Shown here: piece by piece, positions 35,942-43,848 of the stretch
How positions within the stretch are numbered: the first letter of the stretch is position 1
How the letters are laid out: the number at the start of each line of letters is the position of its first letter
The notes under the pieces: model-generated
What the model saw: only the letters and a program-made list of their open reading frames with translations
What the model was told of the DNA's origin: nothing
The model's database searches: none
From: Pseudomonas sp. GM41(2012)
GTDB taxonomy: Bacteria > Pseudomonadota > Gammaproteobacteria > Pseudomonadales > Pseudomonadaceae
DNA: 64,000 nucleotides
Direction of reading: 5' to 3'
Assembly: GCF_000282315.2 (NCBI RefSeq)
Contig: NZ_AKJN02000008.1
Span: 372,001 to 436,000, forward strand
Program-made: the position numbers and the translations under genes

Positions 35942-36538
35942 TCAGTCCTCGGTTTTTGGCGTAGTGGTATCGGCGTCGTGCAGGTGGCGGGACAGGTAAA
36001 TGCCCTGGCCGACCAGGAACAGCAGCGTCATGCCCAGGCTGCCGAAGACTTTGAAGTCGACCCAGTAGTCCTGAAAGGTGAACGCGACGAACAGGTTGGC
36101 GGCACCGCAAAACAGGAAAAACCCGATCCAGGCGATGTTAAGGCGAGTCCAGACTGGCTCCGGCAGGGTCAGCGCGTGGCCCATGATGCGTTTGATCAGC
36201 AGTTGCTCACCGACGAAGTGGCTGCCAATGAACGCCAGGGCGAACAGCCAGTTCACCACCGGGGCTTTCCATTTCAGGAAGGTTTCGCTGTGGAACGCCA
36301 GGGTCAGGCTGCCGAAGACCAGGCAGGCGATGAGGGTCAGCCACTGGCTCTTCTCCAGCTTGCGCTGCTTGATGAACAGCGTGCCGTAAACCACCAGGGA
36401 GCTGATGATCAGCATGGCGGTGGCGCTGTAAATACCGCCTACAGTCAACTCGTGACCGGCGATGTCGACGACCCGGGGATCGAGTTTGAAGACGATGAAG
36501 AACAGCAGAAGCGGGATGAAATCGATGAATTGTTTCAC
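35942..36538 (-). CDS. yciB: YciB/IspZ family inner-membrane septation protein A
   Basis: This 198-aa polytopic membrane protein has the family start KQFIDFIPLLLFFIVFKL and later motifs KWKAPVVNWLFALAFIGSHF and LNIAWIGFFLFCGAANLFVAF. It is implicated in cell-envelope and septum integrity in enterics. The start is GTG 36538; the ORF is open far upstream but the family begins at KQFID. It is divergent from the PHP gene with an 87-bp spacer. yciI follows immediately. Confidence 0.92.
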   Translation of the reverse strand: MKQFIDFIPLLLFFIVFKLDPRVVDIAGHELTVGGIYSATAMLIISSLVVYGTLFIKQRKLEKSQWLTLIACLVFGSLTLAFHSETFLKWKAPVVNWLFALAFIGSHFVGEQLLIKRIMGHALTLPEPVWTRLNIAWIGFFLFCGAANLFVAFTFQDYWVDFKVFGSLGMTLLFLVGQGIYLSRHLHDADTTTPKTED

Positions 36539-36625
36539 AGTGGCAGCCAGAAGCAGGATGTGGCGGCATAATAACAAACATATGGGCGCGCGATAGCGCC
36601 AGCTGATTTGAGGTAAAAAAGTCCT

Positions 36626-37489
36626 GTGAATGTTGATTTGCACTGCCATAGCACGGCCTCCGATGGCGCTCTCGCGCCTGCAGTACTGGTTGCGCGTGCG
36701 TTCGAGAAAGGCGTGCGAGTCCTGGCCTTGACCGATCACGACACCCTCGAGGGCCTCGACGAGGCTCGCAGTGCGGCGACCGCGCTGGGGATGCAACTGG
36801 TCAACGGCGTCGAATTGTCCTGCACCTGGGGCGGCGCGACCATTCACGTGCTGGGCTATGGTTTCGACGTCAACGCTGTACCGTTGGTCGAAGCCATCGC
36901 AAAATTGCACGATGGCCGCTGGTTACGGTCCGAAGAAATAAGCCGAAAACTGGCATTGAAAGGCATGCCGGGTGCGCTGGAAGGTGCCCGGGCGATCCAG
37001 CAGGAACTGGGCGACAGCGGCAACGCGCCGGCCCGTCCGCATTTCGCCGACTGGATGGTGCGTGAAGGTTTCGTCAAGGATCGCGCCGAAGCGTTCCGCA
37101 AATGGCTGGGCGCCGGCAAGCTGGGGGACGTCAAGCAACACTGGCCGACCCTGGAAGACACGGTCGAAACCCTGCGTGCCGCCAAGGCCTGGGTCAGCCT
37201 GGCGCATCCGTGGCACTACGATTTCACTCGCAGCAAGCGTCGCCGCCTGATTTCTGACTATATTCAAGCAGGGGGCCACGCAATCGAAGTGGTCAATGGC
37301 CATCAGCCCGCCGAGCAAGTGGGCAGCCTGGCGATTCTCGCCCGTGAGTTCGGTCTGCTGGTCAGCGCCGGCAGTGATTTTCATGGCCCTGGAGGCTGGT
37401 CCGAGATCGGTGAGTACCGCCCGCTCCCGGAGGATCTGCCGCCACTGTGGTGTCGATTCAAACATGACCCAATTATTGCCGCCGTCTGA
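36626..37489 (+). CDS. PHP-domain phosphoesterase (YciV/RNase AM-like)
   Basis: This 287-aa PHP metallo-phosphoesterase has metal ligands in DLHCHSTASDG, LTDHDTLEG, a conserved GVELSC, AHPWHY, VVNGH and SAGSDFHGPG. YciV/TrpH family members hydrolyse 3',5'-nucleoside bisphosphates and trim RNA 5' ends. The start is GTG 36626 with GAGG upstream. It is first in a run with yciO, scpA, scpB and rluB, a widely conserved order in gammaproteobacteria, with only 13 bp before the yciO start. Confidence 0.94.
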   Translation: MNVDLHCHSTASDGALAPAVLVARAFEKGVRVLALTDHDTLEGLDEARSAATALGMQLVNGVELSCTWGGATIHVLGYGFDVNAVPLVEAIAKLHDGRWLRSEEISRKLALKGMPGALEGARAIQQELGDSGNAPARPHFADWMVREGFVKDRAEAFRKWLGAGKLGDVKQHWPTLEDTVETLRAAKAWVSLAHPWHYDFTRSKRRRLISDYIQAGGHAIEVVNGHQPAEQVGSLAILAREFGLLVSAGSDFHGPGGWSEIGEYRPLPEDLPPLWCRFKHDPIIAAV

Positions 37490-37502
37490 ACAGGTAGAGA
37501 AT

Positions 37503-38132
37503 GTGAGTCAATTTTTCCAGATTCATCCGGAAAACCCGCAAGCGCGCCTGATCAAACAGGCTGTCGAGATCATCCGCAGCGGCGGGGTGGTGATTTATCC
37601 CACAGACTCGTCCTACGCCATTGGTTGCCAGATCGGCGACAAGAATGCCGTGGAGCGCGTGCGTCGGTTGCGTGGACTGGATGACAAGCACAACTTCGCA
37701 CTGATTTGCAGCGACCTGTCGCAACTGGGGCTGTTCGCCAAGATCGACACCGGCCTTTTCCGTTTGCTCAAGGCCCACTTGCCGGGTCCGTATACCTTCA
37801 TTCTCAACGCCACCCGCGAAGTCCCGCGGCTGTTGTTGCACCCGAAAAAACGCACCATCGGCCTGCGCGTGCCGAGCCATCCGATTGCCCTGGCGCTGCT
37901 GGAGGAACTCGGCGAACCGCTGATGAGCGTGACCCTGATCATGCCCGGCGAGACCGACCCGATGACCGATCCTTATGAAATGCGTCAGTTGCTTGAGCAT
38001 CAGGTCGACCTGATCATCGACGGCGGTTTCGGCGGGATCAAGGCGTCCACCGTGATCAATCTCGCCGACGGCGAGCCGGAAGTGATCCGCGTTGGCTGCG
38101 GCGACCCGACGCCGTTCATGGCCGAGGCGTAG
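37503..38132 (+). CDS. yciO: YciO, threonylcarbamoyl-AMP synthase-like protein
   Basis: This 209-aa protein of the Sua5/YrdC/YciO fold has KxR and SxN-like motifs (GGVVIYPTDSSYAIGCQ, RRLRGLDDKHNFALI, LPGPYTFIL, KKRTIGLRVPSHP). It is the YciO branch rather than the essential TsaC. I chose GTG 37503 (AGGTAGAG upstream, SQFFQIHPENPQARL), which gives the family length. An ATG at 37464 overlapping the PHP gene would add 13 residues. The stop codon abuts the scpA start. Confidence 0.92.
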   Translation: MSQFFQIHPENPQARLIKQAVEIIRSGGVVIYPTDSSYAIGCQIGDKNAVERVRRLRGLDDKHNFALICSDLSQLGLFAKIDTGLFRLLKAHLPGPYTFILNATREVPRLLLHPKKRTIGLRVPSHPIALALLEELGEPLMSVTLIMPGETDPMTDPYEMRQLLEHQVDLIIDGGFGGIKASTVINLADGEPEVIRVGCGDPTPFMAEA

Positions 38133-38954
38133 ATGTCTGCAGTAGAACCCGTTGTCGACAGTCAGGCCGGAGCCCAGCAAGAGCTGCCCTTCGCGATGGT
38201 CTATGGCCAGGCGGTCATGGAAATGCCGCTGGACCTGTACATTCCACCGGATGCGCTTGAGGTCTTTCTCGAAGCCTTCGAAGGCCCCCTCGACCTGCTG
38301 CTGTACCTGATCCGCAAACAGAACATCAACATCCTCGACATCCCGGTGGCGGAAATTACTCGTCAGTACATGGGTTATGTCGAGTTGATGCAGTCGGTGC
38401 GCCTGGAACTGGCCGCCGAGTACCTGGTCATGGCTGCGATGCTGGCCGAGATCAAATCGCGGATGCTGCTGCCGCGTGCCGAAACGATCGAAGCCGAAGA
38501 AGACGACCCCCGCGCTGAACTGATCCGCCGTTTGCAAGAGTACGAACGCTTCAAGGCCGCAGCCGAAGGCATCGATGGCCTGAGCCGTGTGGGCCGTGAC
38601 GTGGTAGTCCCCAAGCTCGACGCCCCGGAAGCCCGGGCACGCAAGCTGTTGCCGGACGTGCGTCTTTCAGAGCTGTTGTTGTCCATGGCCGAGGTCCTGC
38701 GCCGTGGCGACATGTTCGAAAGTCACCAGGTCAGCCGCGAGGCACTGTCCACCCGCGAACGCATGAGCGATGTGCTGGAGCGCCTCAAGGGCGGCGGTTT
38801 CGTGCCCTTTGCCGAGCTGTTCACCGCCGAAGAAGGGCGCCTGGGGGTGGTGGTGACCTTCATGGCGATTCTCGAACTGGTCAAGGAATCTTTGGTCGAG
38901 CTGGTGCAGAATGAGCCGTTCGCAGCGATCCACGTGCGGGCCCGAGCCGAATAA
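38133..38954 (+). CDS. scpA: Segregation and condensation protein A
   Basis: This 273-aa kleisin subunit of the SMC-ScpAB condensin has the N-terminal kleisin signature (VFLEAFEGPLDLLLYLIRKQNINILDIPVAEITRQY) and a C-terminal winged helix (FVPFAELFTAEEGRLGVVVTFMAILEL). The start ATG directly follows the yciO stop, so translation is probably coupled. scpB follows 11 bp later. Pseudomonads also carry MksBEF, so this is one of two condensin systems (family knowledge). Confidence 0.96.
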   Translation: MSAVEPVVDSQAGAQQELPFAMVYGQAVMEMPLDLYIPPDALEVFLEAFEGPLDLLLYLIRKQNINILDIPVAEITRQYMGYVELMQSVRLELAAEYLVMAAMLAEIKSRMLLPRAETIEAEEDDPRAELIRRLQEYERFKAAAEGIDGLSRVGRDVVVPKLDAPEARARKLLPDVRLSELLLSMAEVLRRGDMFESHQVSREALSTRERMSDVLERLKGGGFVPFAELFTAEEGRLGVVVTFMAILELVKESLVELVQNEPFAAIHVRARAE

Positions 38955-38965
38955 CGAGTTGAATC

Positions 38966-39967
38966 ATGAACCTGACTGAACCCCGCGAGCTGGCGCCACT
39001 GCTTGAAGCCTTTCTGTTGGCCTCGGGGAAACCGCAATCGCTTGAACGCCTGTTCGAACTCTTCGAAGAGGGCGAGCGGCCCGAGCCGCCGGTCTTCAAG
39101 AAAGCCCTGACGATTCTCGCCAAGTCCTGCGACGGTCGCGCCTTCGAGCTGAAGGAAGTGGCTTCCGGGTACCGCTTGCAGATTCGCGAAAAGTTCTCGC
39201 CGTGGGTAGGACGTTTGTGGGAAGAGCGGCCGCAGCGCTATTCCCGCGCCATGCTCGAAACCATCGCGCTGATCGCTTATCGCCAGCCGATCACCCGGGG
39301 CGAGATCGAAGACGTGCGGGGCGTGGCGGTCAACAGTCACATCGTCAAAACCTTGCTGGAGCGCGAGTGGATCCGCATCGTCGGCTACCGCGACGTGCCG
39401 GGTAAGCCGGCGATGTTTGCGACTACCAAGGCCTTTCTCGATCACTTCAACCTGAAAAACCTCGACGATTTGCCACCGCTGGCCGAATTGCGCGAGCTTG
39501 AGCCTGATCCAGTGCTCGATTTCGACGACGCGCCGGTGCCTGCCGCACTGCAAGAGTTGGCCGACGCCAGCGCCGAGCCGGAAGAGCCGAAGGAAGAAAC
39601 CAGTTTCCACACCCTGTTGCTGGAACTGGACACCATGGAGGAGGGGCTCAAGACCGACTTCGACGATCTGTTGCGCGATGGCGAGGTGACCGGCACCGAA
39701 GAGATCCTGGATCAGCCCGAGCCTGAGCCCGAGCCTGAAATCGAGGTTGAACTTCAGGTCGAGCCTGAAGCCACAGTCGAAGAAGAGCAGGAAGAAGAGC
39801 AGGAAGATGATGTGCTTGGCGTTGCCGAAGCTCGCGAGAAACTCCTGGCCGCTGTCGCCGCCCTTGAACAACACAAGCCCGAGCCCGAGTTGACCGACGA
39901 AGAAGCCGAAGCCCGGGCCCTCGCCGAAGCAATCGAGGCCGAACGCCGCGCATTCGAAGACGATTAA
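38966..39967 (+). CDS. scpB: Segregation and condensation protein B
   Basis: This 333-aa protein has two winged-helix domains in the first 180 residues (LLEAFLLASGKPQSLERLFELFE, ALIAYRQPITRGEIEDVRGVAV, WIRIVGYRDVPGKP). A very acidic tail of about 130 residues, rich in Glu/Pro (EPEPEPEIEVE), follows and is much longer than in the Bacillus protein. It partners ScpA in the SMC condensin. A REP unit separates it from rluB. Confidence 0.96.
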   Translation: MNLTEPRELAPLLEAFLLASGKPQSLERLFELFEEGERPEPPVFKKALTILAKSCDGRAFELKEVASGYRLQIREKFSPWVGRLWEERPQRYSRAMLETIALIAYRQPITRGEIEDVRGVAVNSHIVKTLLEREWIRIVGYRDVPGKPAMFATTKAFLDHFNLKNLDDLPPLAELRELEPDPVLDFDDAPVPAALQELADASAEPEEPKEETSFHTLLLELDTMEEGLKTDFDDLLRDGEVTGTEEILDQPEPEPEPEIEVELQVEPEATVEEEQEEEQEDDVLGVAEAREKLLAAVAALEQHKPEPELTDEEAEARALAEAIEAERRAFEDD

Positions 39968-40008
39968 CCTCCTGATCGTTCCTACGCGTTGGAACGGTCT
40001 TCAAAAAC

Positions 40009-40099
40009 TGTAGGAGCCGAGCTTGCTCGCGATAGCGGTCTTCCTGTCACTTTGATGTTGTATGTGCCGACGTCATCGCGAGCAAGCTCGGCTCCTACA
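40009..40099. repeat. REPIN-like inverted repeat
   Basis: TGTAGGAGCCGAGCTTGCTC and GCGAT are matched in inverse by ATCGC and GAGCAAGCTCGGCTCCTACA, with about 40 bp between. It lies between scpB and rluB. Confidence 0.9.
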
Positions 40100-40246
40100 C
40101 AAGCCGGTCGGCGGAAAAACAGGTAAGTCGCCATTGATCAGCTAGTCTCTGATGCGCGAACGCTCCCATGAGCGTATGATTCCCGACCCTTCGGCGATCC
40201 CTTCGCCAAGTACCCAGTTTTACAGACCACACCGGGAGGTGCCCAG

Positions 40247-41545
40247 ATGAGTATCAACGACCAGAAAGACGACCAGGAAATCGGCCCAGCGGGCGAAAAG
40301 CTGCAGAAAGTCCTCGCCCGTATCGGCGTCGGCTCGCGCCGTGACGTAGAAGCCTGGATCAGCCACGGCCGCATCAAGGTCAATGGCAAAGACGCCACCC
40401 TCGGGCAGCGCGTCGACATGCACGACGCCATCACCATTGATGGCAAGGTGATCAAGCGCGAAGAAGCCGCCGAGTCGGTACGCCGCGTGATCATGTACAA
40501 CAAACCGGACGGCGAAATCTGCACCCGCCTTGATCCGGAAGGTCGTCCGACCGTTTTCGACAAGATGCCGCGCCCGAAAGAAGGTCGCTGGATCAACATC
40601 GGTCGTCTGGACATCAACACCACCGGTCTGCTGATGTTCACCACCGACGGTGAACTGGCCAACCGCCTGATGCACCCTTCCTACGAAATGGACCGTGAAT
40701 ACGCGGTGCGTGTCCGTGGCGAAGTCGATGACGAGATGATCGAGCGTCTGAAAGCTGGCGTCGTCCTCGAAGACGGCCCGGCCAAGTTCACCGACATCAA
40801 GCAGGCGCCAGGTGGCGAAGGTTTCAACCACTGGTACCACTGCGTGGTGATGGAAGGTCGCAACCGCGAAGTCCGTCGTCTGTGGGAATCCCAGGGCCTG
40901 GTGGTCAGCCGTTTGAAGCGCGTGCGTTTCGGTCCGGTGTTCCTCAACTCCGACCTGCCGATGGGTCGCTGGCGCGAAATGAGCCAGTACGAAGTCGACA
41001 TTCTGAGTGCTGAAGTCGGCCTGACCCCGGTGGCCATGCCGCAAATGAACGCCAAGAGCAAAGACAAGCTCGATCGCATGCAGCGTAAATCGTCGCGTCC
41101 GATGGGCAAGACCGAGCGCGTGCGTTCGTTGCGTCCAGCCATCGGTAACCAGACCGCTGCTACGCCGCGTGATACCCGCGAACCGCATATCGAAGGCGAG
41201 CGTCCAGCCCGCAAACCAGCGGCACCTCGTGCTGACGGCGAGCGCGGTCCACGCACGCCACGTCCGGCCAATGGTCGCACCGAACGCGGCGAAGGCCGCG
41301 GTGCGCCAAGCGGTGGTCGTAGCGATCGCGGTGCTCCAGCCGGTCGTGGCGAGTCTCGTGGTGAGTCGGGTCGCGGTACGCCCGTGGCAGACCGTCCTTC
41401 CGACACCAAGCGCCCGGCCAAGGCACCGGCGAAGAAGCGCCCAGGCATCGTTCTGGTCGACAAGGACGCGCCATCGGGCAAACGCCGTGGTGCACCAGCC
41501 GGTTCGGGACAGCGTCCGGGCTTCGGTCGCCGCAAGCCTGAGTAA
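40247..41545 (+). CDS. rluB: 23S rRNA pseudouridine(2605) synthase RluB
   Basis: This 432-aa protein has an S4 RNA-binding domain (EKLQKVLARIGVGSRRDVEAWI) and an RsuA-type catalytic domain with the active Asp in GRLDINTTGLLMFTTDG. NREVRRLWESQGLVVSRLKRVRFG is also family-typical. The C-terminal about 150 residues are a basic, Arg/Pro/Gly-rich low-complexity tail, absent from short RsuA paralogues and probably RNA-binding. The start ATG has GGGAGG upstream. A strong terminator follows. Confidence 0.96.
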   Translation: MSINDQKDDQEIGPAGEKLQKVLARIGVGSRRDVEAWISHGRIKVNGKDATLGQRVDMHDAITIDGKVIKREEAAESVRRVIMYNKPDGEICTRLDPEGRPTVFDKMPRPKEGRWINIGRLDINTTGLLMFTTDGELANRLMHPSYEMDREYAVRVRGEVDDEMIERLKAGVVLEDGPAKFTDIKQAPGGEGFNHWYHCVVMEGRNREVRRLWESQGLVVSRLKRVRFGPVFLNSDLPMGRWREMSQYEVDILSAEVGLTPVAMPQMNAKSKDKLDRMQRKSSRPMGKTERVRSLRPAIGNQTAATPRDTREPHIEGERPARKPAAPRADGERGPRTPRPANGRTERGEGRGAPSGGRSDRGAPAGRGESRGESGRGTPVADRPSDTKRPAKAPAKKRPGIVLVDKDAPSGKRRGAPAGSGQRPGFGRRKPE

Positions 41546-41561
41546 TCGGTAAGCGCCCCAT

Positions 41562-41594
41562 AAAAAACGCTAACCTTCGGGTTGGCGTTTTTTT
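41562..41594 (+). terminator. Rho-independent terminator of rluB
   Basis: AAAAAACGC(T)AACC pairs with GGTT(G)GCGTTTTTTT around TTCG, 17 bp downstream of the rluB stop. Confidence 0.9.
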
Positions 41595-41628
41595 ATGTCT
41601 GATTTTAAGTAAGGTGGTGACTGTTCGG

Positions 41629-41720
41629 GCCTCATCGCGAGCAGGCTCGCTCCCACAGTGGACCGAAATGTCAGGGAGGAACGCGGTTACCTGTGGGAGC
41701 GAGCCTGCTCGCGATGAGGC
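41629..41720. repeat. REPIN-like inverted repeat
   Basis: GCCTCATCGCGAGCAGGCTC plus GCTCCCACA is perfectly matched in inverse by TGTGGGAGC plus GAGCCTGCTCGCGATGAGGC, around about 33 bp. It lies between rluB and the M29-like gene, which converge here. Confidence 0.92.
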
Positions 41721-41746
41721 CCATAGCGGCACCGCCTACTTTGTGG

Positions 41747-42712
41747 CTAAAACACAAACCGCCCATCAAACACCGGCTCATCATCCAGCGCCAACACGCC
41801 GCTGGAGAAGAGCAGGTCCAGATGATGACTACCCTTCGCGCCACCGCCCAATCCCAGATGCAGCCCGCAATGGCGCTCCTCAAACCCGGCATTGCGCGCA
41901 TACAGCGTCTTCACGCCTTCGTTGGTGCCGATCCCCAACTCCTCAATCCGTCGATTGGATGGATTGGCCTCCAGGTACTTGTTGAAGTCATGTTCCAGCC
42001 CTGGCACTTCGGTGGCGATTTTGCTGATGGTCGAGTTCTCGATCCACAACTCCAGCGGCGACTCCAGCACCCCGTATTTGCGGGCAAATGGAATGGTACT
42101 GAGAAAAGTCCCCATGAACTTGACCCTGCCGTTAATGGCTTCGCTGTGCGTGGCAATTTCACCAGGTGCCAGATCGAAGTTGCCGACACCGTTGATGTCG
42201 GTCCACTTCTTGATACTGCTCAACGGTGTTTCGAACCACGAGCCGTGATCATCTTTGAAACTTAGCGTGGTGGCATGGGACATGCGCTGGATCAAGTGGC
42301 TGTTCAACCCGGCAATGCGCTGCGGGGTGACACTGAACGTGTCGTAGAAGTAATCGCCGTAATCCTTGAACAGCAGCGACTTCTTCCAGTTCTCGGCCAT
42401 GACGCCTTGCAGCGCGCGGACAAAATCCGGGCCGTCGGGGCGTGGGTTGGGCAGGGTGGAAGAGTCGTAGAAGAAAATGTACAGATCGCTGTCGGCAATC
42501 GCCTGGGCCAGCAATTCCGTGGGTTCCAGATCCAGTCGCATTGCGCTGAAACTGAACCGTGGGCTGTCACTGATCTGTTCGGCGATGGCGCTCGTCAGTG
42601 CCTGGTAATCAGCCGTGTGGCCGAGCAAGACCTTCGCCGGGTTGATGCCGGCAAGGGCAGGGTGATGTTCGAGGTAGTAAAGGAAATGCGAAATGGCGCG
42701 TTGCTTATCCAT
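41747..42712 (-). CDS. Divergent M29 aminopeptidase-like protein, possible peptide-processing enzyme
   Basis: The C-terminal half of this 321-aa protein fits M29 (aminopeptidase T/AmpS-like) metallopeptidases: GNFDLAPGEIATHSE, PLELWIENSTISKI, NRRIEELGIGTNEG, a Glu/His stretch (EERHCGLHLGLGGG) and SHHLDLLF, where family metal ligands (Glu, Glu, His, His, Asp) would fall. The N-terminal half is less conserved. The start is ATG 42712 with GGGAGGAC 6 bp upstream; the longer ORF has no site. A 45-aa peptide gene lies just upstream on the same strand, separated by a hairpin terminator. The enzyme may therefore process that peptide. This function is inferred; it could equally be a lone aminopeptidase. 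Confidence 0.82.
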   Translation of the reverse strand: MDKQRAISHFLYYLEHHPALAGINPAKVLLGHTADYQALTSAIAEQISDSPRFSFSAMRLDLEPTELLAQAIADSDLYIFFYDSSTLPNPRPDGPDFVRALQGVMAENWKKSLLFKDYGDYFYDTFSVTPQRIAGLNSHLIQRMSHATTLSFKDDHGSWFETPLSSIKKWTDINGVGNFDLAPGEIATHSEAINGRVKFMGTFLSTIPFARKYGVLESPLELWIENSTISKIATEVPGLEHDFNKYLEANPSNRRIEELGIGTNEGVKTLYARNAGFEERHCGLHLGLGGGAKGSHHLDLLFSSGVLALDDEPVFDGRFVF

Positions 42713-42733
42713 GTAGTCCTCCCTGACAAACCG

Positions 42734-42773
42734 AAAAAAAGTGGCAGGCACAACCGGCCGGATGGTGCCTGCC
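42734..42773 (-). terminator. Terminator/attenuator between the peptide gene and the M29-like gene
   Basis: On the minus strand GGCAGGCAC (42773-42765) pairs perfectly with GTGCCTGCC (42751-42743), followed by ACTTTTTTT. It lies in the 69-bp gap after the peptide stop and just before the ribosome site of the downstream gene. It should make the peptide transcript more abundant than the enzyme transcript. Confidence 0.85.
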
Positions 42774-42781
42774 GGGATGTC

Positions 42782-42919
42782 TTACAGAGGCCACATCGCC
42801 GTGCCGAACGGAACAACCGCATCGGCTTGCATCATTTCAACGGCGGCGTCATGGGTCGGTGCTTCAAACCAATCGTCCAGTTGCAGTTCAGTTTCCAAGT
42901 CTTTTTCAAGTGCTTGCAT
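42782..42919 (-). CDS. 45-aa peptide, candidate RiPP precursor
   Basis: The ORF starts at an ATG with a strong TAGGAG 7 bp upstream. The first about 33 residues are acidic and helical-looking (MQALEKDLETELQLDDWFEA). The last about 12 are neutral and hydrophobic, ending VVPFGTAMWPL. This leader/core contrast, together with a downstream peptidase-like gene and an intervening terminator, is typical of ribosomally made, modified peptides. I do not recognise a described precursor class. It has no Cys, so it is not a lanthipeptide or sactipeptide type. An upstream in-frame ATG (42988) lacks a ribosome site. Confidence 0.75.
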   Translation of the reverse strand: MQALEKDLETELQLDDWFEAPTHDAAVEMMQADAVVPFGTAMWPL

Positions 42920-43411
42920 TGTGAATCTCCTAGATGACTTTTTCGGTAAGTGCTGCGGCGCGTTTTCAGTCATTGAACAACCCGCCAACTTGCTGATCGA
43001 TGCGTCTCGGCAAGTCGCTGAAAACCTAGTTCACAGGTTTTTAAATTGCAAAAAAATAATCAAATAAGATTTATTTGAACTTTTTATTCTGTTTTTCATT
43101 AAGCAATTTGTTAATAAAAAACAAAAAACTAACTCGACCTTTCCCTACGGAAACGTCCTACCGTCAATTTGCAGTCAACCTGACGTCAGATCTGATTCGG
43201 CAAATTTACGTTACGGCATGTAAAGAAATACTGACGAAATCAAGCCCCAAAGCCCTTGGTTTGACGCTTGCGGAAGGGATGTAAGGAAAACCTTCCGCCC
43301 GGCAGCCAATCAGGCCGCGCGCAGGGCTCTGGCGCGCTTGTTTCAGACGCGGTTGAAGGGTGAGATGCGCCCCATGCCTGTCGTGCAGGTGCATAACAAG
43401 AAGGAGGCGCA

Positions 43412-43549
43412 ATGTACGCCGTGACTCATCCATATCTCCCCCGTGGAGCGATTTTTCCGTCGCTCCCGTCGATGACCCGCAAAGGTCTGACTCTATTTTT
43501 GCAGCCGCCCGAGACCCTCGAGGCGGACACAGGCAATCCCGGCAAATGA
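43412..43549 (+). CDS. Putative 45-aa small protein
   Basis: AAGGAGG lies 4 bp before an ATG opening a 45-codon ORF (MYAVTHPYLPRGAIFPSLPS...NPGK). The ribosome site is among the best in the window and the ORF is collinear with aroP. The product is basic to neutral with no signal peptide or membrane helix, and I do not recognise it. It may be a real microprotein or chance. Confidence 0.4.
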   Translation: MYAVTHPYLPRGAIFPSLPSMTRKGLTLFLQPPETLEADTGNPGK

Positions 43550-43573
43550 CACGCTGATCCAGTGGTGTCTGGC

Positions 43574-43597
43574 AGCAGGGGGTTACAGGTGTACAAT
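43574..43597 (+). promoter_or_regulatory. Possible sigma-70 promoter upstream of aroP
   Basis: TACAAT near 43592-43597 is a good -10 match; a poor -35-like TGGCAG lies about 16 bp upstream. It would give aroP a leader of about 245 nt containing a 20-codon ORF. The match is modest. Confidence 0.3.
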
Positions 43598-43725
43598 GCG
43601 CCGCGTTTTAACTGTGACCTCCTGCGCATCTGCGCAAACCTCAAGGCTATCCGCCTTGTTCACTCCGCCGCGCCACAAGCGTGTCGGGTTCGATTTCGTC
43701 ACAGATAAAAACAAACAGGTGACGC

Positions 43726-43788
43726 ATGACCGTTGTAAAAACGCTGAACTCCTTTTGCCTTCGCTGGGGTTTGATCGGCGCTGCTTGA
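43726..43788 (+). CDS. Putative 20-aa leader peptide before aroP
   Basis: CAGGTGA precedes an ATG opening a 20-codon ORF (MTVVKTLNSFCLRWGLIGAA) that ends 60 bp before aroP. It contains Phe and Trp, substrates of the downstream transporter, but only one of each, so classical attenuation is doubtful. It may couple translation or be chance. Confidence 0.35.
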   Translation: MTVVKTLNSFCLRWGLIGAA

Positions 43789-43848
43789 AATCGCAACCGA
43801 GCAGCAACGTCTAACGAACATCATCAAACCTTGCGTGAGACCCTTTTC

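Larger units (their letters stand above)
42920..43848. other. Long, partly AT-rich region between the peptide gene and aroP
   Basis: The bases from about 43030 to 43140 are strikingly AT-rich. A possible minus-strand promoter for the peptide gene lies there (TTGCAA, 17 bp, TAGGTT near 43030-43060; weak match). A hairpin GCGGAAGG/CCTTCCGC lies at 43270-43298 and another GC-rich hairpin near 43312-43333. Two tiny plus-strand ORFs with ribosome sites are listed separately. No larger gene is convincing. Confidence 0.5.

Noticed and set aside
37473..38537. 354-aa minus-strand ORF opposite yciO-scpA, and 43870-45300 opposite aroP
   Set aside because: The opposite strand carries firmly identified genes; the antisense translations look like compositional artefacts.
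43075..43284. 69-aa plus-strand ORF in the AT-rich region upstream of aroP
   Set aside because: It has no ribosome site, an AT-driven Lys/Phe/Leu composition at its start, and no recognisable family.
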